A stretch of DNA of 64,000 nucleotides from Actinomadura_C sp036008685 (GTDB lineage: Bacteria; Actinomycetota; Actinomycetes; Streptosporangiales; Streptosporangiaceae): NCBI GenBank assembly GCA_036008685.1, contig DASYNF010000147.1, positions 78,903-142,902 of the forward strand, in the 5' to 3' direction. The position numbers and the translations under genes are program-made. Positions 1 through 7,320 of the stretch are shown here, piece by piece; positions within the stretch are counted from its first letter, which is position 1; each line of letters starts with the position of its first letter. The notes beneath the pieces were generated by a model, which was not told the DNA's origin, did no database searches, and saw nothing but the letters and a program-made list of their open reading frames with translations.

Positions 1-353
1 TTGGTCCGCTGCCGGCGCCGTTCGCTGACGAGCGCCGGACTGCCGTCGAAGATGGTGCGGGTCTTCTCACGCAGCTTCTCCGGCATGGTGCCCTCGGCCA
101 TGCGCAGCGCGATCCTGGTGATCAGCCGGTGCGCGATGTGCCGGAGGACCATGGCGATCGCGATGGTGATGGCGATCTTGACCAGGCCCGTGAGCGGGCC
201 GTCCAGCCAGGTCCTGAACTTGTGGGTGAAGTCGGCGTTGTGCGTGACGCCCCAGGCGATCCGGCAGGCCAGGCTCGGCTCACCGGGAAGGCAATAGGCC
301 TCAGGCTCTCGCACGGCCGGCGGGGCGGCGAGAATCTGGTCGAGCAGTGACAC
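1..353 (-). CDS. Mechanosensitive ion channel (MscS family), N-terminal part, cut by window edge
   Basis: Only the first 117 residues are visible; the gene runs off the left edge on the minus strand. GTG at 353 is chosen because a GGGAGGG ribosome binding site lies about nine bases upstream. The visible protein has an extracytoplasmic-type N-terminus with two cysteines, then one hydrophobic segment around residues 57-74 (rich in Ile, Ala, Val). A basic amphipathic stretch follows, ending in a Ser-Glu-Arg-Arg-Arg-Gln-Arg motif. In actinobacterial MscS-like proteins this kind of motif precedes the pore-lining helix. The predicted role is a membrane channel that opens under membrane tension and releases solutes on osmotic downshock. 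The pore helix and the beta domain lie outside the window, so the family call rests on the N-terminus alone. Confidence 0.6.
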   Translation of the reverse strand, partial: MSLLDQILAAPPAVREPEAYCLPGEPSLACRIAWGVTHNADFTHKFRTWLDGPLTGLVKIAITIAIAMVLRHIAHRLITRIALRMAEGTMPEKLREKTRTIFDGSPALVSERRRQRT

Positions 354-579
354 GAGTGAGACCCTCCCCGGGCCGGTCATCGATGTTCGCCGTCACATCG
401 CCATGGACCTGCGGCGCGCATGAGCCGATCGTAGGGGACGGTGATGATCGGTTCATCCGCCACCGGACGGCGACGCGGGCGGATCCGGGCCCGGGGAGGG
501 CCGCCGGGGTAGGCGGATGTGTCCCGTGAGGCGAGGCCGCCGCGCCGTTCCAGCCCCGGCCTCACGGGACACACCCGGT

Positions 580-864
580 CTAGTGGCGATGGACGTCCAG
601 GACGCGGGCCACCTTGGCGGCGGCCGCGCCGGGATCGCCCACGCGATGCATCCGTTCGCCCCAGGACCACCAGTAGTAGTGATCCAGGCTCTCCGGACCC
701 AGAGCGCAGGTGACGTTCTCCGACAGGCTCGCGGCCTGCGGGTTGACGACCCGCAGGAACACGGGGTCGCCGGAGCGGGCCCGGACCACCCGCGCCACCA
801 GGCCGTGGGACCCGAGTTCCTGTACCAGTTCTTCCAGGTAGCCGACGTGCTCATCGGTGATCAC
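580..864 (-). CDS. Small conserved hypothetical protein (94 aa)
   Basis: The GTG at 864 is preceded by GGAGGAGG with an 8-nt spacer, which fixes the start better than the upstream GTG that abuts this site. The protein is soluble. It has an amphipathic N-terminal helix, a middle with Val/Arg alternation, and an aromatic motif Tyr-Tyr-Trp-Trp-Ser-Trp-Gly-Glu near residues 63-70, ending in Val-His-Arg-His. There is no signal peptide, membrane segment or recognisable catalytic motif. It points away from the HTH/TPR regulator at 1360 and shares the 495-bp divergent intergenic region with it. Small proteins of this size often sit beside such regulators in actinomycetes, so a regulatory partnership is possible but is only inferred. 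Confidence 0.65.
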   Translation of the reverse strand: MITDEHVGYLEELVQELGSHGLVARVVRARSGDPVFLRVVNPQAASLSENVTCALGPESLDHYYWWSWGERMHRVGDPGAAAAKVARVLDVHRH

Positions 865-1174
865 CGTGCGCACCTCCTCCGTCGTGGTCGCTCCGGGTCT
901 CCTGCCGTGTGGGCCGGATCGGGTGCCCGCCCGCTTCGTTTTCATCGGCGTGCATCGGTGCGGGACTGCGCTGGTGCACTTTTGCGGGCTCTTGCGTGTT
1001 CTGCCGATCCGCTTGTCCGTTGTGGGCGCCCGGTGCGCTTTTCACGCTCCGTGGTCGTACGGGTGTGATCGATCGCCTGTCGAGCCGGGCTGGTATTGCC
1101 ATGCGGGGCGAGAATTGCAAGTAACCGGGTGATGAGTCAAGGCGGGTCGGCCGGCGAAGGAGGAAATCGGCCAC

Positions 1175-1208
1175 CCCGGGTTGAGATTTCGCACTCCCGG
1201 GTTGAGAT
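1175..1208. repeat. Two CCCGGGTTGAGAT direct repeats, 21-bp period
   Basis: The 13-mer occurs at 1175-1187 and 1196-1208 without a mismatch. The 21-bp spacing puts both copies on the same face of the helix, as expected for an operator bound by a protein dimer or oligomer. A weaker echo (GAGAT) lies at 1220-1224. Confidence 0.5.
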
Positions 1209-1291
1209 AACTCCGCCTCGAGATGGAGCAGCCCACCCGGTGCGCCCTCATTTCAGCGAATGGGTTGGCTTGGTGGGTTGTGAGAGTTACG

Positions 1292-1304
1292 CTTCGTCAC
1301 GAAG
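1292..1304. promoter_or_regulatory. Palindromic operator candidate upstream of the HTH/TPR regulator
   Basis: CTTCGT-C-ACGAAG is a perfect inverted repeat directly before the AT-rich TAATTAT stretch, 56 bp upstream of the regulator's start. Its position suggests autoregulation, which is an inference. Confidence 0.35.
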
Positions 1305-1359
1305 AGTAATTATCGTGACTGTCGACCGGTGGCCCCTGGCGGCGAGGAGGCCGGAACGG

Positions 1360-2994
1360 ATGTCAGAACCCCCGCAGAAAGAAACGGACATAGCGCGCAG
1401 AGTTCGTGCGTGCGGCTTGGCGCATGGCAGGACGTCCGTGCAGATCGCGGGCGATATCCATGATGAATGCGGGCCCCTCTTCGGCACCAGCAGGGTCAAG
1501 GCCCATCGCCTCGCCCTGGGGGTGGCACTCTCCGATGTCGTCGCCCAGATCAGGGCGTTCTACGAGCTCGAGGGCCGGCCCACTCCCAAGATCGGCGAGA
1601 CGCTGCTGTCGGCCTACGAGAGCGGCTACAAGCGGCCGGGACCGGAATATCTCCACTATCTCTGCCGTGTCTTCCGGGTGGAGCCCGATGATCTCGGTTA
1701 TCAGGGCCGATGCATCTGCGGCCGCCGACATACCGCCCAGCCCGGCACGCCTTCATTAGACCGAGGGGAGCCGGGCGAACCCGACACCATCGTCGGTTCC
1801 GTCGTCATGACCATGCCGGAAGACCGGCGCTGGATCGACCAGGTAAGAGGTCTGTGGGGCCCTGACCGCGCCAGGGAACCCACTTGTGCGGATATGGGAG
1901 AGGAGGACATCGTGCTTCGCAGGACCCTTCTGCAACTGCTGGCCGGGGCGGGCGTGGCGGTCGACGGTCAGTTTCTGGGTGCGATCGACAATCTTCGCCG
2001 GAAGATGGACGACACGCTGGTGAGCGCGACCGTGTCGTCGACGATGCTCGACCAGTGGGAGGAGACCGCGCTCGGTTACGGCCGGCAGTATCAGGCCACG
2101 CCCTCGCTGCGCATGCTCTGCGATGTGCTCCTGGACTTCAGCGAGGTCCGCCGCATGTGCGATCAGCGCCAGCCCATCGAGTTGCAGGAGCGGCTGTGCC
2201 GGCTGGCGGCGCAGTTGTCGGGCCTGTCCGGGCTGATCATGATCAACCTTGGCGACCATCGGCTCGCGCGCTCGTTCTTCCGCACCGCCCGTACGGCCGC
2301 GGACGAGACCGGCGACCGGCCGCTGCGCGCCTGGGTCACCGTCCGCGAGGCGCTGGTCCCGATGTACTACGGCGATCCAAGGGAAGCGCTGCACCTGGCG
2401 CGCAAGGCGCAGGACCTCGCCGGCCGCACGCCCAGCGTGGCCGCGGCCATGGCGCCGGCGGTCGAGGCCCGCGCGCTCGGGCAGCTCGCCCTGCGCGGCC
2501 GCTCCGACGCGGCGCCGAGCGCCCGGCGGGCCCTCGTCCGGAGCCGGGCCGTGTTCGACCAGCTGTCCAAGAGCCATCTCAGCGATCTGGCGTTCGGCTT
2601 CACCCAGCGCCAGATGGCGTTCTACGAGGGCGACACCTTCACCAACCTCGGCGACCACCAGCGCGGTGATGAGGCCCTGAGCCAGGCGCTCATGCTCTAT
2701 CCGGCCAGCGAACGCGTCGACCGGACGCTCGTACGGCTCAACAGGGCGATCTGCAAACTGCACGCGGGGGATCCCGACGCGGCCCTGGCGACAGGCCGTG
2801 AGGCCATGATGGAGCTGCCCCCCGAGCACCGGTCGGACATCCTGGTCCACCAGGCCCGGCAGCTCGGCGCCGCGGTGGTCGCCAAGCACGGCGAGATGCC
2901 GGCGGTGAAGGACTTCCGGGAGGTCCTCAGGGGGTCGCCGGTGCGGAGTCCGACGGTCTCGGGACCGGAGTCCCCCGTGCACGAGTCCGCCTGA
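1360..2994 (+). CDS. HTH transcriptional regulator with C-terminal TPR-like region
   Basis: The 544-aa protein starts at ATG 1360, where GAGGAGG lies nine bases upstream. Residues about 42-115 form an Xre-like helix-turn-helix: a core resembling 'LALGVALSDVVAQIRAFY' is followed by an Ala-Tyr-Glu-Ser-Gly recognition segment and a Leu-Cys-Arg-Val-Phe helix. Two cysteines in Cys-Ile-Cys follow. The remaining 400 residues are alpha-helical with TPR-like repeats (leucine/alanine pairs, 'ARSFFRTARTAADETGDRPL'-type helices). This layout is common in actinomycete pathway regulators that sense a peptide or small molecule through the TPR domain. No peptide partner is seen beside it; the only neighbour is the divergent 94-aa protein. 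DNA binding is well supported, but the regulon and ligand are unknown. Confidence 0.75.
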   Translation: MSEPPQKETDIARRVRACGLAHGRTSVQIAGDIHDECGPLFGTSRVKAHRLALGVALSDVVAQIRAFYELEGRPTPKIGETLLSAYESGYKRPGPEYLHYLCRVFRVEPDDLGYQGRCICGRRHTAQPGTPSLDRGEPGEPDTIVGSVVMTMPEDRRWIDQVRGLWGPDRAREPTCADMGEEDIVLRRTLLQLLAGAGVAVDGQFLGAIDNLRRKMDDTLVSATVSSTMLDQWEETALGYGRQYQATPSLRMLCDVLLDFSEVRRMCDQRQPIELQERLCRLAAQLSGLSGLIMINLGDHRLARSFFRTARTAADETGDRPLRAWVTVREALVPMYYGDPREALHLARKAQDLAGRTPSVAAAMAPAVEARALGQLALRGRSDAAPSARRALVRSRAVFDQLSKSHLSDLAFGFTQRQMAFYEGDTFTNLGDHQRGDEALSQALMLYPASERVDRTLVRLNRAICKLHAGDPDAALATGREAMMELPPEHRSDILVHQARQLGAAVVAKHGEMPAVKDFREVLRGSPVRSPTVSGPESPVHESA

Positions 2995-3083
2995 CGGCGG
3001 CCGTGTCCGGCCGCGACCGCGGTGCCGGGGTCATCATCACCCGGCGTCGCCTGGATCCCCCTGTCTGGAAGTTCCGCGATCTG

Positions 3084-3575
3084 ATGATCAGGCGCTATCG
3101 CACGGCGGACCACGAGCGCGTCCTGGCACTGCATCACGAAGGCCTCGCCCAGGTGGGGCTGCGGCCGGGCGACGGCGTCTATTACGACCACGACCTCCCG
3201 TGCCTGGAGGAGATCTACCTGTGCGAGGGCGGAGAGTTCCTGGTCGGTGAGCGCCTCACGGCCATGGACCCGGGTCCATGCGTGGTCGCGATGGCCGGGC
3301 TGCGCCCGGTCGACCACGAGACCGCCGAGGTGGTGAGGCTACGTGTCGATCCGCGGGTGCAGCGGCGCGGCTTCGGCGGCGCGATGCTCCTGGCCCTCGA
3401 GTCACGCGCGACCGAGCTCGGCTACCGGGTGCTCCGCGGCGACACGACCACGCTGCAGGGACCGGCGCTCGAGCTCTATCGCCGGTTCGGCTGGCGGGAG
3501 ACCCGGCGTGAGGCCATCTGCGGCATCGTCAACATCTACGGTGAGAAACCCCTCGGGCCCCCCACCCCGCCGTGA
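3084..3575 (+). CDS. GNAT family N-acetyltransferase
   Basis: The 163-aa form begins at ATG 3084, where the GNAT fold starts (Met-Ile-Arg-Arg-Tyr-Arg-Thr-Ala-Asp). A GTG at 3003 would add 27 residues with no domain content. The acetyl-CoA binding motif A is clear: 'VVRLRVDPRVQRRGFGGAML' has the Arg-x-x-Gly-x-Gly/Ala loop followed by an alpha helix. A motif-B segment ('ALELYRRFGWRETRR') follows. The predicted reaction is transfer of acetyl from acetyl-CoA to an amine; the substrate cannot be read from sequence. The gene follows the HTH/TPR regulator on the same strand with a short gap, so co-transcription is possible. The start is uncertain because neither candidate has a strong ribosome binding site. 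Confidence 0.8.
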   Translation: MIRRYRTADHERVLALHHEGLAQVGLRPGDGVYYDHDLPCLEEIYLCEGGEFLVGERLTAMDPGPCVVAMAGLRPVDHETAEVVRLRVDPRVQRRGFGGAMLLALESRATELGYRVLRGDTTTLQGPALELYRRFGWRETRREAICGIVNIYGEKPLGPPTPP

Positions 3576-3612
3576 CCTCGCGGTCGTTCGAGGCGGGGGC
3601 GGTCCGGGGACC

Positions 3613-5724
3613 TCAGCCCAGATCCAGCCCGGTGCGGTCGGCCATGAAGCCCAAGGTGTCCACGGCCAGATCCACCGACCGGCTCACGGCCCGGGCACCA
3701 TGGCCGACCTGTGCCTCGTTACGGAGGAGGATCGGCTGCGCCGAGGTCGTCGCGTGCTGCAAGGCGGCGCACATCTTGCGCGCGTGCAGCGGATCCACCC
3801 GGGTGTCGCTGTCGAAGACCGTGAACAGCGTCGCCGGATAGCCGACCCCCTCCCGGACGTGGTGGTACGGGGAGTAGGCCAGCAACCATCCGAACTGCTC
3901 GGGCACATCGGCGGAGCCGTACTCCACGTTCCAGGTCTGGCCCAGGCCGAACCGCTCATACCGGATCATGTCCAGCAGCGGCGCGGAGCACACCACCGCC
4001 CGGTAGAGGTCGGGCCGCTGTGTCAGCGCCGCGCCGACGAGCAGGCCGCCGTTGGAGCCCCCCGAGATCGCGAGCTGTGACGGCGTGGTCCAGCCGTCGG
4101 CGATCAGTTTCTCCGCGGCCGCGTGGAAGTCGTCGAAGACGGCCTGCTTGTTGCCCAGCATGCCGGCCCGGTGCCATTCCTCCCCCTCTTCGGAGCCGCC
4201 CCGGATGTTGGCGATCACGTAGATGCCCCCGGCCTCCACCCAGGTGAGGATGCTCGCGCTGTAGGCGGGTGTGAGGGACACGTTGAAGCCGCCGTAGCCG
4301 TACAGGATCGTGGGCCGCGGCGTCTCCGGCCCCGCCGGCTCTCCCGTGCCGGGTCCCCCGGCACGGGAGATCACGAGCATGCGGACCTCGGTGCCGTCGT
4401 AGGACTCGTAGGTCACCTGCCGGGTCTCGACGTCCGGCAGGTCGACGGTCCCCGGCGCGGCCTCCCACAGCGTGGTCTCGCCGGTGCGGGCGTCATAGCG
4501 CTGCACCGACGTGGGGGTCGCGTTGTCGGTGTAGCCGAACCAGGCCTCGTGACCGCCCTCGGGACGTTCGACGATCCCGCCGACGGAGCCCAGCCCCGGG
4601 GTGGGGACCTCGCCCACCCGCTCGCCGGTCTCCAGGTCGTGGACGGTGATCTCGCTGATCGCATGCCGGGTCCAGCCCGCCAGCAGCACCGGCCGTTCCA
4701 GCTCGGGACCGTCCAGGATCGCGAAGTCGGTGAGCACGGCCTCCGGGTCCTCGGGGATCAGGTCGCGCCAGGTGTCATGGCCCGGCTCGGCGGGGTCGGT
4801 GACGCACAACCGGGCCCGTGGGGCATCGCGGTCGGTGAAGATGTAGGCCCGTCCGTCCCGGCCGACGTGCATGCCCGTCTCGGCGTCGACGCCTTCCTGG
4901 ACGACGGTGAGCGCGGGCGCTTCGACGGGTGACGCGGACAGGTCGGCGACCCACAGGTCGTTGCGCGGAGCCGTGCCCTGAGAGGCCGAGATGTTGAGCC
5001 AGCGTCCGTCCCGGCTGACCGAGACGCCGTAGTAGTTCGTCTTGTCCCGTCCCGCCCCGAAGATCAGGACATCGTCGGTCTCCGGGTCGGTGCCGACGCG
5101 GTGGAGATAGACCCGGCGGTGGTATTGATCCTCGCCCTCGGGGACCTCCGAGGGCGGCAGCCGCCGAACGTAGTAGAACGCCTCACCACCGGGGAGCCAG
5201 GCGATGGGGGAGTAGCGGCACCGCTCTATGGGGCCCTCGATCTCCTCGCCGGTCTCCACGTCCATGACCCGCAGCTGTGACTCCTCGTCCCCGCCGTGGG
5301 ACATCTGGTAGGCGAGCAGGCGCCCCTCCTTGTCCGGCTGCCAGGAGTCCAGGGTCGTACGTCCGGACGGGTCGACGGCCATCGGGTCCAGCAGGACACG
5401 CTCGGCGCCGTCCGCACCGGCCGTGTAGAGCACGGCATGCTCCTGGTCCGCGGTCCGGCGTACGAAGAACCGGCGGTCGCCGCGCCACACCGGCGAGCCC
5501 ACGATCCCGGCCCCGAGGAGCTCGCTGATCCGCCGCCGCAGCCTCTCCCGGCCCGGGACGTCGTCCACCGCCTGATGGAACAGCTCGTCCTGGGCGGCGA
5601 GCCAGTTCTTGGTGTCGCCGCTCTGCGGGTCCTCCAGCCAGCGGTAGGGGTCCGCGACCGGATGGTCGTGCAGGTCCTCGACGATGTCCTGGCGCCGTGC
5701 GGCCGGGTACGGTGGTCGGCTCAT
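3613..5724 (-). CDS. Prolyl oligopeptidase (S9A serine peptidase)
   Basis: The 703-aa length matches the family (about 700). It has an N-terminal seven-bladed propeller region (roughly residues 75-420) and a C-terminal alpha/beta hydrolase. The catalytic triad is visible: Ser557 in Gly-Gly-Ser-Asn-Gly-Gly, Asp640 in Ser-Asp-Thr-Arg-Val-Asp-Pro-Leu-His, and His675 in Val-Gly-His-Gly-Ala. The N-terminal 'DPYRWLED' motif is typical. There is no signal peptide, so the enzyme probably acts in the cytoplasm, cutting short peptides after proline. The ATG at 5724 is preceded by TAAAGT seven bases upstream and lacks a ribosome binding site, which suggests a leaderless transcript. It is convergent with the GNAT gene. 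Confidence 0.95.
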   Translation of the reverse strand: MSRPPYPAARRQDIVEDLHDHPVADPYRWLEDPQSGDTKNWLAAQDELFHQAVDDVPGRERLRRRISELLGAGIVGSPVWRGDRRFFVRRTADQEHAVLYTAGADGAERVLLDPMAVDPSGRTTLDSWQPDKEGRLLAYQMSHGGDEESQLRVMDVETGEEIEGPIERCRYSPIAWLPGGEAFYYVRRLPPSEVPEGEDQYHRRVYLHRVGTDPETDDVLIFGAGRDKTNYYGVSVSRDGRWLNISASQGTAPRNDLWVADLSASPVEAPALTVVQEGVDAETGMHVGRDGRAYIFTDRDAPRARLCVTDPAEPGHDTWRDLIPEDPEAVLTDFAILDGPELERPVLLAGWTRHAISEITVHDLETGERVGEVPTPGLGSVGGIVERPEGGHEAWFGYTDNATPTSVQRYDARTGETTLWEAAPGTVDLPDVETRQVTYESYDGTEVRMLVISRAGGPGTGEPAGPETPRPTILYGYGGFNVSLTPAYSASILTWVEAGGIYVIANIRGGSEEGEEWHRAGMLGNKQAVFDDFHAAAEKLIADGWTTPSQLAISGGSNGGLLVGAALTQRPDLYRAVVCSAPLLDMIRYERFGLGQTWNVEYGSADVPEQFGWLLAYSPYHHVREGVGYPATLFTVFDSDTRVDPLHARKMCAALQHATTSAQPILLRNEAQVGHGARAVSRSVDLAVDTLGFMADRTGLDLG

Positions 5725-5731
5725 GGACCGC

Positions 5732-5737
5732 ACTTTA
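5732..5737 (-). promoter_or_regulatory. -10 element for leaderless prolyl oligopeptidase mRNA
   Basis: TAAAGT on the minus strand ends seven bases before the ATG at 5724. With no ribosome binding site present, transcription probably begins at the start codon. Confidence 0.45.
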
Positions 5738-5951
5738 CGTCCTGGGAGCACCGGTCCGTACCACAGTCCGGGCGGGTCCGGGAGCCGGACCGGTCGGTGT
5801 GGCGACGTCCCGCGCCGCAAGAGTGATTTATCCGTCTTCACTGGGCTTGGGATGACTCGGAGTGGCCGCATAGGGAATTCATGGGTAGCGAAATCGGGCC
5901 CGCAGCGGCCACACTTATGGCAGCTTCGGGTTCACCCTTGAGGAGGTCCTC

Positions 5952-6053
5952 GTGGCGCACCCGCCCACCCAGAGAGCCGAGTCCCGATCCGGGCCGCGCC
6001 CCAGCGTGTCCGGTGGGGCCATCGGCGCCGGAGTCGCCGCGGAGGGCGTCTGA
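5952..6053 (+). CDS. Short ORF (33 aa) overlapping the start of the HNH gene
   Basis: GTG 5952 has an excellent GAGGAGG site five to six bases upstream. The frame stays open for 33 codons (Val-Ala-His-Pro-Pro-Thr-Gln-...-Ala-Glu-Gly-Val), and its TGA overlaps the ATG of the HNH gene (TGATG). The HNH ATG has no ribosome binding site of its own, so this ORF probably serves for translational coupling. The peptide is Gly/Ala-rich, has no recognisable domain and may have no function beyond coupling. Confidence 0.4.
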   Translation: MAHPPTQRAESRSGPRPSVSGGAIGAGVAAEGV

Positions 6054-6562
6054 TGCGACAAGTCCTTCTCCTGAACGCGACGTACGAACCACTCACGACG
6101 TTGCCGTTGCGCCGGGCGGTGTGCCTGGTGCTCCGGGAGAAGGCCGAGGTGGTTCACCACGACACCTCCGGGGCGCTGCTGCGCTCGGCCACCATGTCCA
6201 TCGGGGTCCCCTCGGTGATCAGGCTCCGCCGCTATGTCCGGATCCCGTTCCGGACCCGGGTCCCGCTGACCCGCGCCGCGCTGATGCGGCGTGACAACTT
6301 CCAGTGCGCCTACTGCGGCCGCCGGGCCGAGACGATCGACCATGTCCTGCCGCGCAGCCGCGGTGGCAAGCACACCTGGGAGAACTGCGTCGCCTCCTGC
6401 ATGCCCTGCAATCATCGCAAGGCCGACCGGCTCCTCGAGGAGCTCGGCTGGACGCTCCACGTCACACCGGCGGTGCCGCGCGGCACGCATTGGCGCCTCA
6501 TCGGGGTGATCCACGACGGTGACCCGCAATGGGCGCCGTACGTCAGTGAACCGGCGGCCTAG
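6053..6562 (+). CDS. HNH endonuclease family protein
   Basis: This 169-aa protein has the actinobacterial HNH layout: an N-terminal 'LLLNATYEPL' strand domain (residues 1-75), then a zinc-bound HNH core. The core shows Cys-Ala-Tyr-Cys (about 84-87), Asp-His with 'HVLPRSRGG', then Asn-Cys-x3-Cys-x2-Cys-Asn-His-x-Lys. The Asp-His pair and the downstream Asn/His are the ββα-metal catalytic residues; the cysteines hold a structural zinc. The family is predicted to cut DNA. The conserved chromosomal setting, with no integrase or restriction partner nearby, argues for a housekeeping rather than a selfish role. Its ATG overlaps the stop of the 33-aa ORF. Confidence 0.9.
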   Translation: MRQVLLLNATYEPLTTLPLRRAVCLVLREKAEVVHHDTSGALLRSATMSIGVPSVIRLRRYVRIPFRTRVPLTRAALMRRDNFQCAYCGRRAETIDHVLPRSRGGKHTWENCVASCMPCNHRKADRLLEELGWTLHVTPAVPRGTHWRLIGVIHDGDPQWAPYVSEPAA

Positions 6563-6563
6563 G

Positions 6564-6569
6564 TACCCT
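6564..6569 (+). promoter_or_regulatory. -10 element for a leaderless zinc-ribbon gene
   Basis: TACCCT ends six bases before the GTG at 6576, and no ribosome binding site lies between them. The promoter sits directly after the HNH stop codon. Confidence 0.4.
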
Positions 6570-6575
6570 GGGCGG

Positions 6576-6797
6576 GTGCCACGTTACGAATACCGATGCC
6601 GGGCCTGCGGGGACGACTTCGAGTTGTCCCGCCCGATGAGCGAGTCCTCCGCGCCGGCCGCCTGCCCCGCCGGCCACGACGACACAGTGAAGCTGCTGTC
6701 CACCGTCGCGGTCACCGGCTCCTCGGCCGGGCCCGCGCCGGGGTCCCGGCCCGCGGGCGGAGGGGGCGGTTGCTGCGGCGGGGGCTGCTGCGGCTGA
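6576..6797 (+). CDS. FmdB-type zinc ribbon protein
   Basis: The 73-aa protein starts with Val(Met)-Pro-Arg-Tyr-Glu-Tyr-Arg-Cys, the signature N-terminus of the FmdB/CxxC_CxxC_SSSS regulatory family. A first Cys-Arg-Ala-Cys knuckle lies at residues 8-11. A second half has Cys-Pro plus a histidine in place of the usual Cys-x2-Cys, so zinc binding may be altered. The tail is very glycine- and cysteine-rich (Gly-Gly-Cys-Cys repeated twice), which is usual for the family. Its molecular role is not firmly known; it is thought to be a small metal-binding regulator. It lies 13 bases after the HNH gene and appears to have its own leaderless promoter. Confidence 0.8.
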   Translation: MPRYEYRCRACGDDFELSRPMSESSAPAACPAGHDDTVKLLSTVAVTGSSAGPAPGSRPAGGGGGCCGGGCCG

Positions 6798-6827
6798 TCC
6801 GCCGCACGGTACGGCATGCTGGGGCGC

Positions 6828-7193
6828 ATGCCTGAACTGATCGAAAAGCCGTCCAGGGTGACGGCGGCCGGTGAGCCGCCGAAGCTCATCGACGAATACG
6901 TCGGCCGGGTCAACTCCGCGGAGCCACGGCTGAGCGTGGCCCACATGCGCAGTCCCTCGGGCTGGGCCGAGCCGGGCCAGCGTCCCGAGTTCGACGAATA
7001 CACGGTGGTGCTGCGCGGGAGCCTGGTCGTCGAGTACGAGGGCGGCAGTCTCGAGGTGGGCGCGGGCCAGGCCGTCCGCACCAGGCCGGGGGAGTGGGTG
7101 CGCTACAGCTCCCCGGGCCCCGACGGAGCCGAGTACATCGCCGTGTGCCTGCCCGCCTTCTCTCCCGAGACCGTCCACCGCGACGGTATTTGA
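6828..7193 (+). CDS. Cupin domain protein
   Basis: This 121-aa protein is a single-domain cupin with a beta-barrel core at residues 35-110. Motif 1 is degenerate ('DEYTVVLRGSLVVEYEGG'): the Gly-Ser-Leu turn and one Glu are present, but the canonical His-x-His pair is not. Motif 2 has 'RPGEWVRYSSPGPDGAEY', also without the metal histidine. Metal binding is therefore doubtful, and a ligand-binding or isomerase-like role is equally possible. The ATG at 6828 is used; an in-frame ATG at 6816 would add four residues. Neither has a clear ribosome binding site. The gene is convergent with ilvD, and the intergenic space holds a copy of the dispersed structured element. Confidence 0.8.
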   Translation: MPELIEKPSRVTAAGEPPKLIDEYVGRVNSAEPRLSVAHMRSPSGWAEPGQRPEFDEYTVVLRGSLVVEYEGGSLEVGAGQAVRTRPGEWVRYSSPGPDGAEYIAVCLPAFSPETVHRDGI

Positions 7194-7219
7194 TTGCCTC
7201 GCTCCGCTCGGCGGCTCGG

Positions 7220-7279
7220 GGCGCTGTCTTCCCTCGTCGCTCCGTCGCTCGTCCCTCGCTCCTCAGTCCAGACAGCGCC
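7220..7279 (-). repeat. Dispersed structured element, copy A
   Basis: On the minus strand the outer stem is GGCGCTGTC (7279-7271) paired perfectly with GACAGCGCC (7228-7220). Inside lies the conserved TGGACTGAGGAGCGAG and, at the 3' side, AGCGACGAGGGAA. The inner stem seen in the other copies is shortened here by 12 nt. The copy is in sense orientation 41 nt after the ilvD stop. Confidence 0.7.
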
Positions 7280-7307
7280 GCGCCCCTCGCGGACGCTGTC
7301 TGGACTG
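7264..7307. terminator. Inverted repeat between the convergent cupin gene and ilvD
   Basis: The 14-mer at 7264-7277 (starting CAGTCCAGACAG) is perfectly complementary to 7294-7307, with a 16-base loop. It reuses the outer-stem strand of copy A, so the two structures exclude each other on the minus-strand transcript. It could terminate transcription from both sides. Confidence 0.45.
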
Positions 7308-7320
7308 ACCCACTCGGGGC

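Larger units (their letters stand above)
865..1359. other. Divergent intergenic region with repeats, no gene
   Basis: No convincing coding sequence is seen in these 495 bases. They carry two copies of GGTGCRCTTTT (973-983 and 1032-1042, 59 bp apart), two copies of CCCGGGTTGAGAT 21 bp apart, and a perfect 13-bp palindrome at 1292-1304. An AT-rich TAATTAT stretch at 1307-1313 could be a -10 region for the regulator that starts at 1360. Confidence 0.5.

Noticed and set aside
1756..2982. A 408-aa open frame on the minus strand opposite the HTH/TPR regulator
   Set aside because: It is an antisense shadow: composition is Arg/His/Gly/Val-rich, no motif is seen, and the plus-strand gene has an HTH and a good ribosome binding site.
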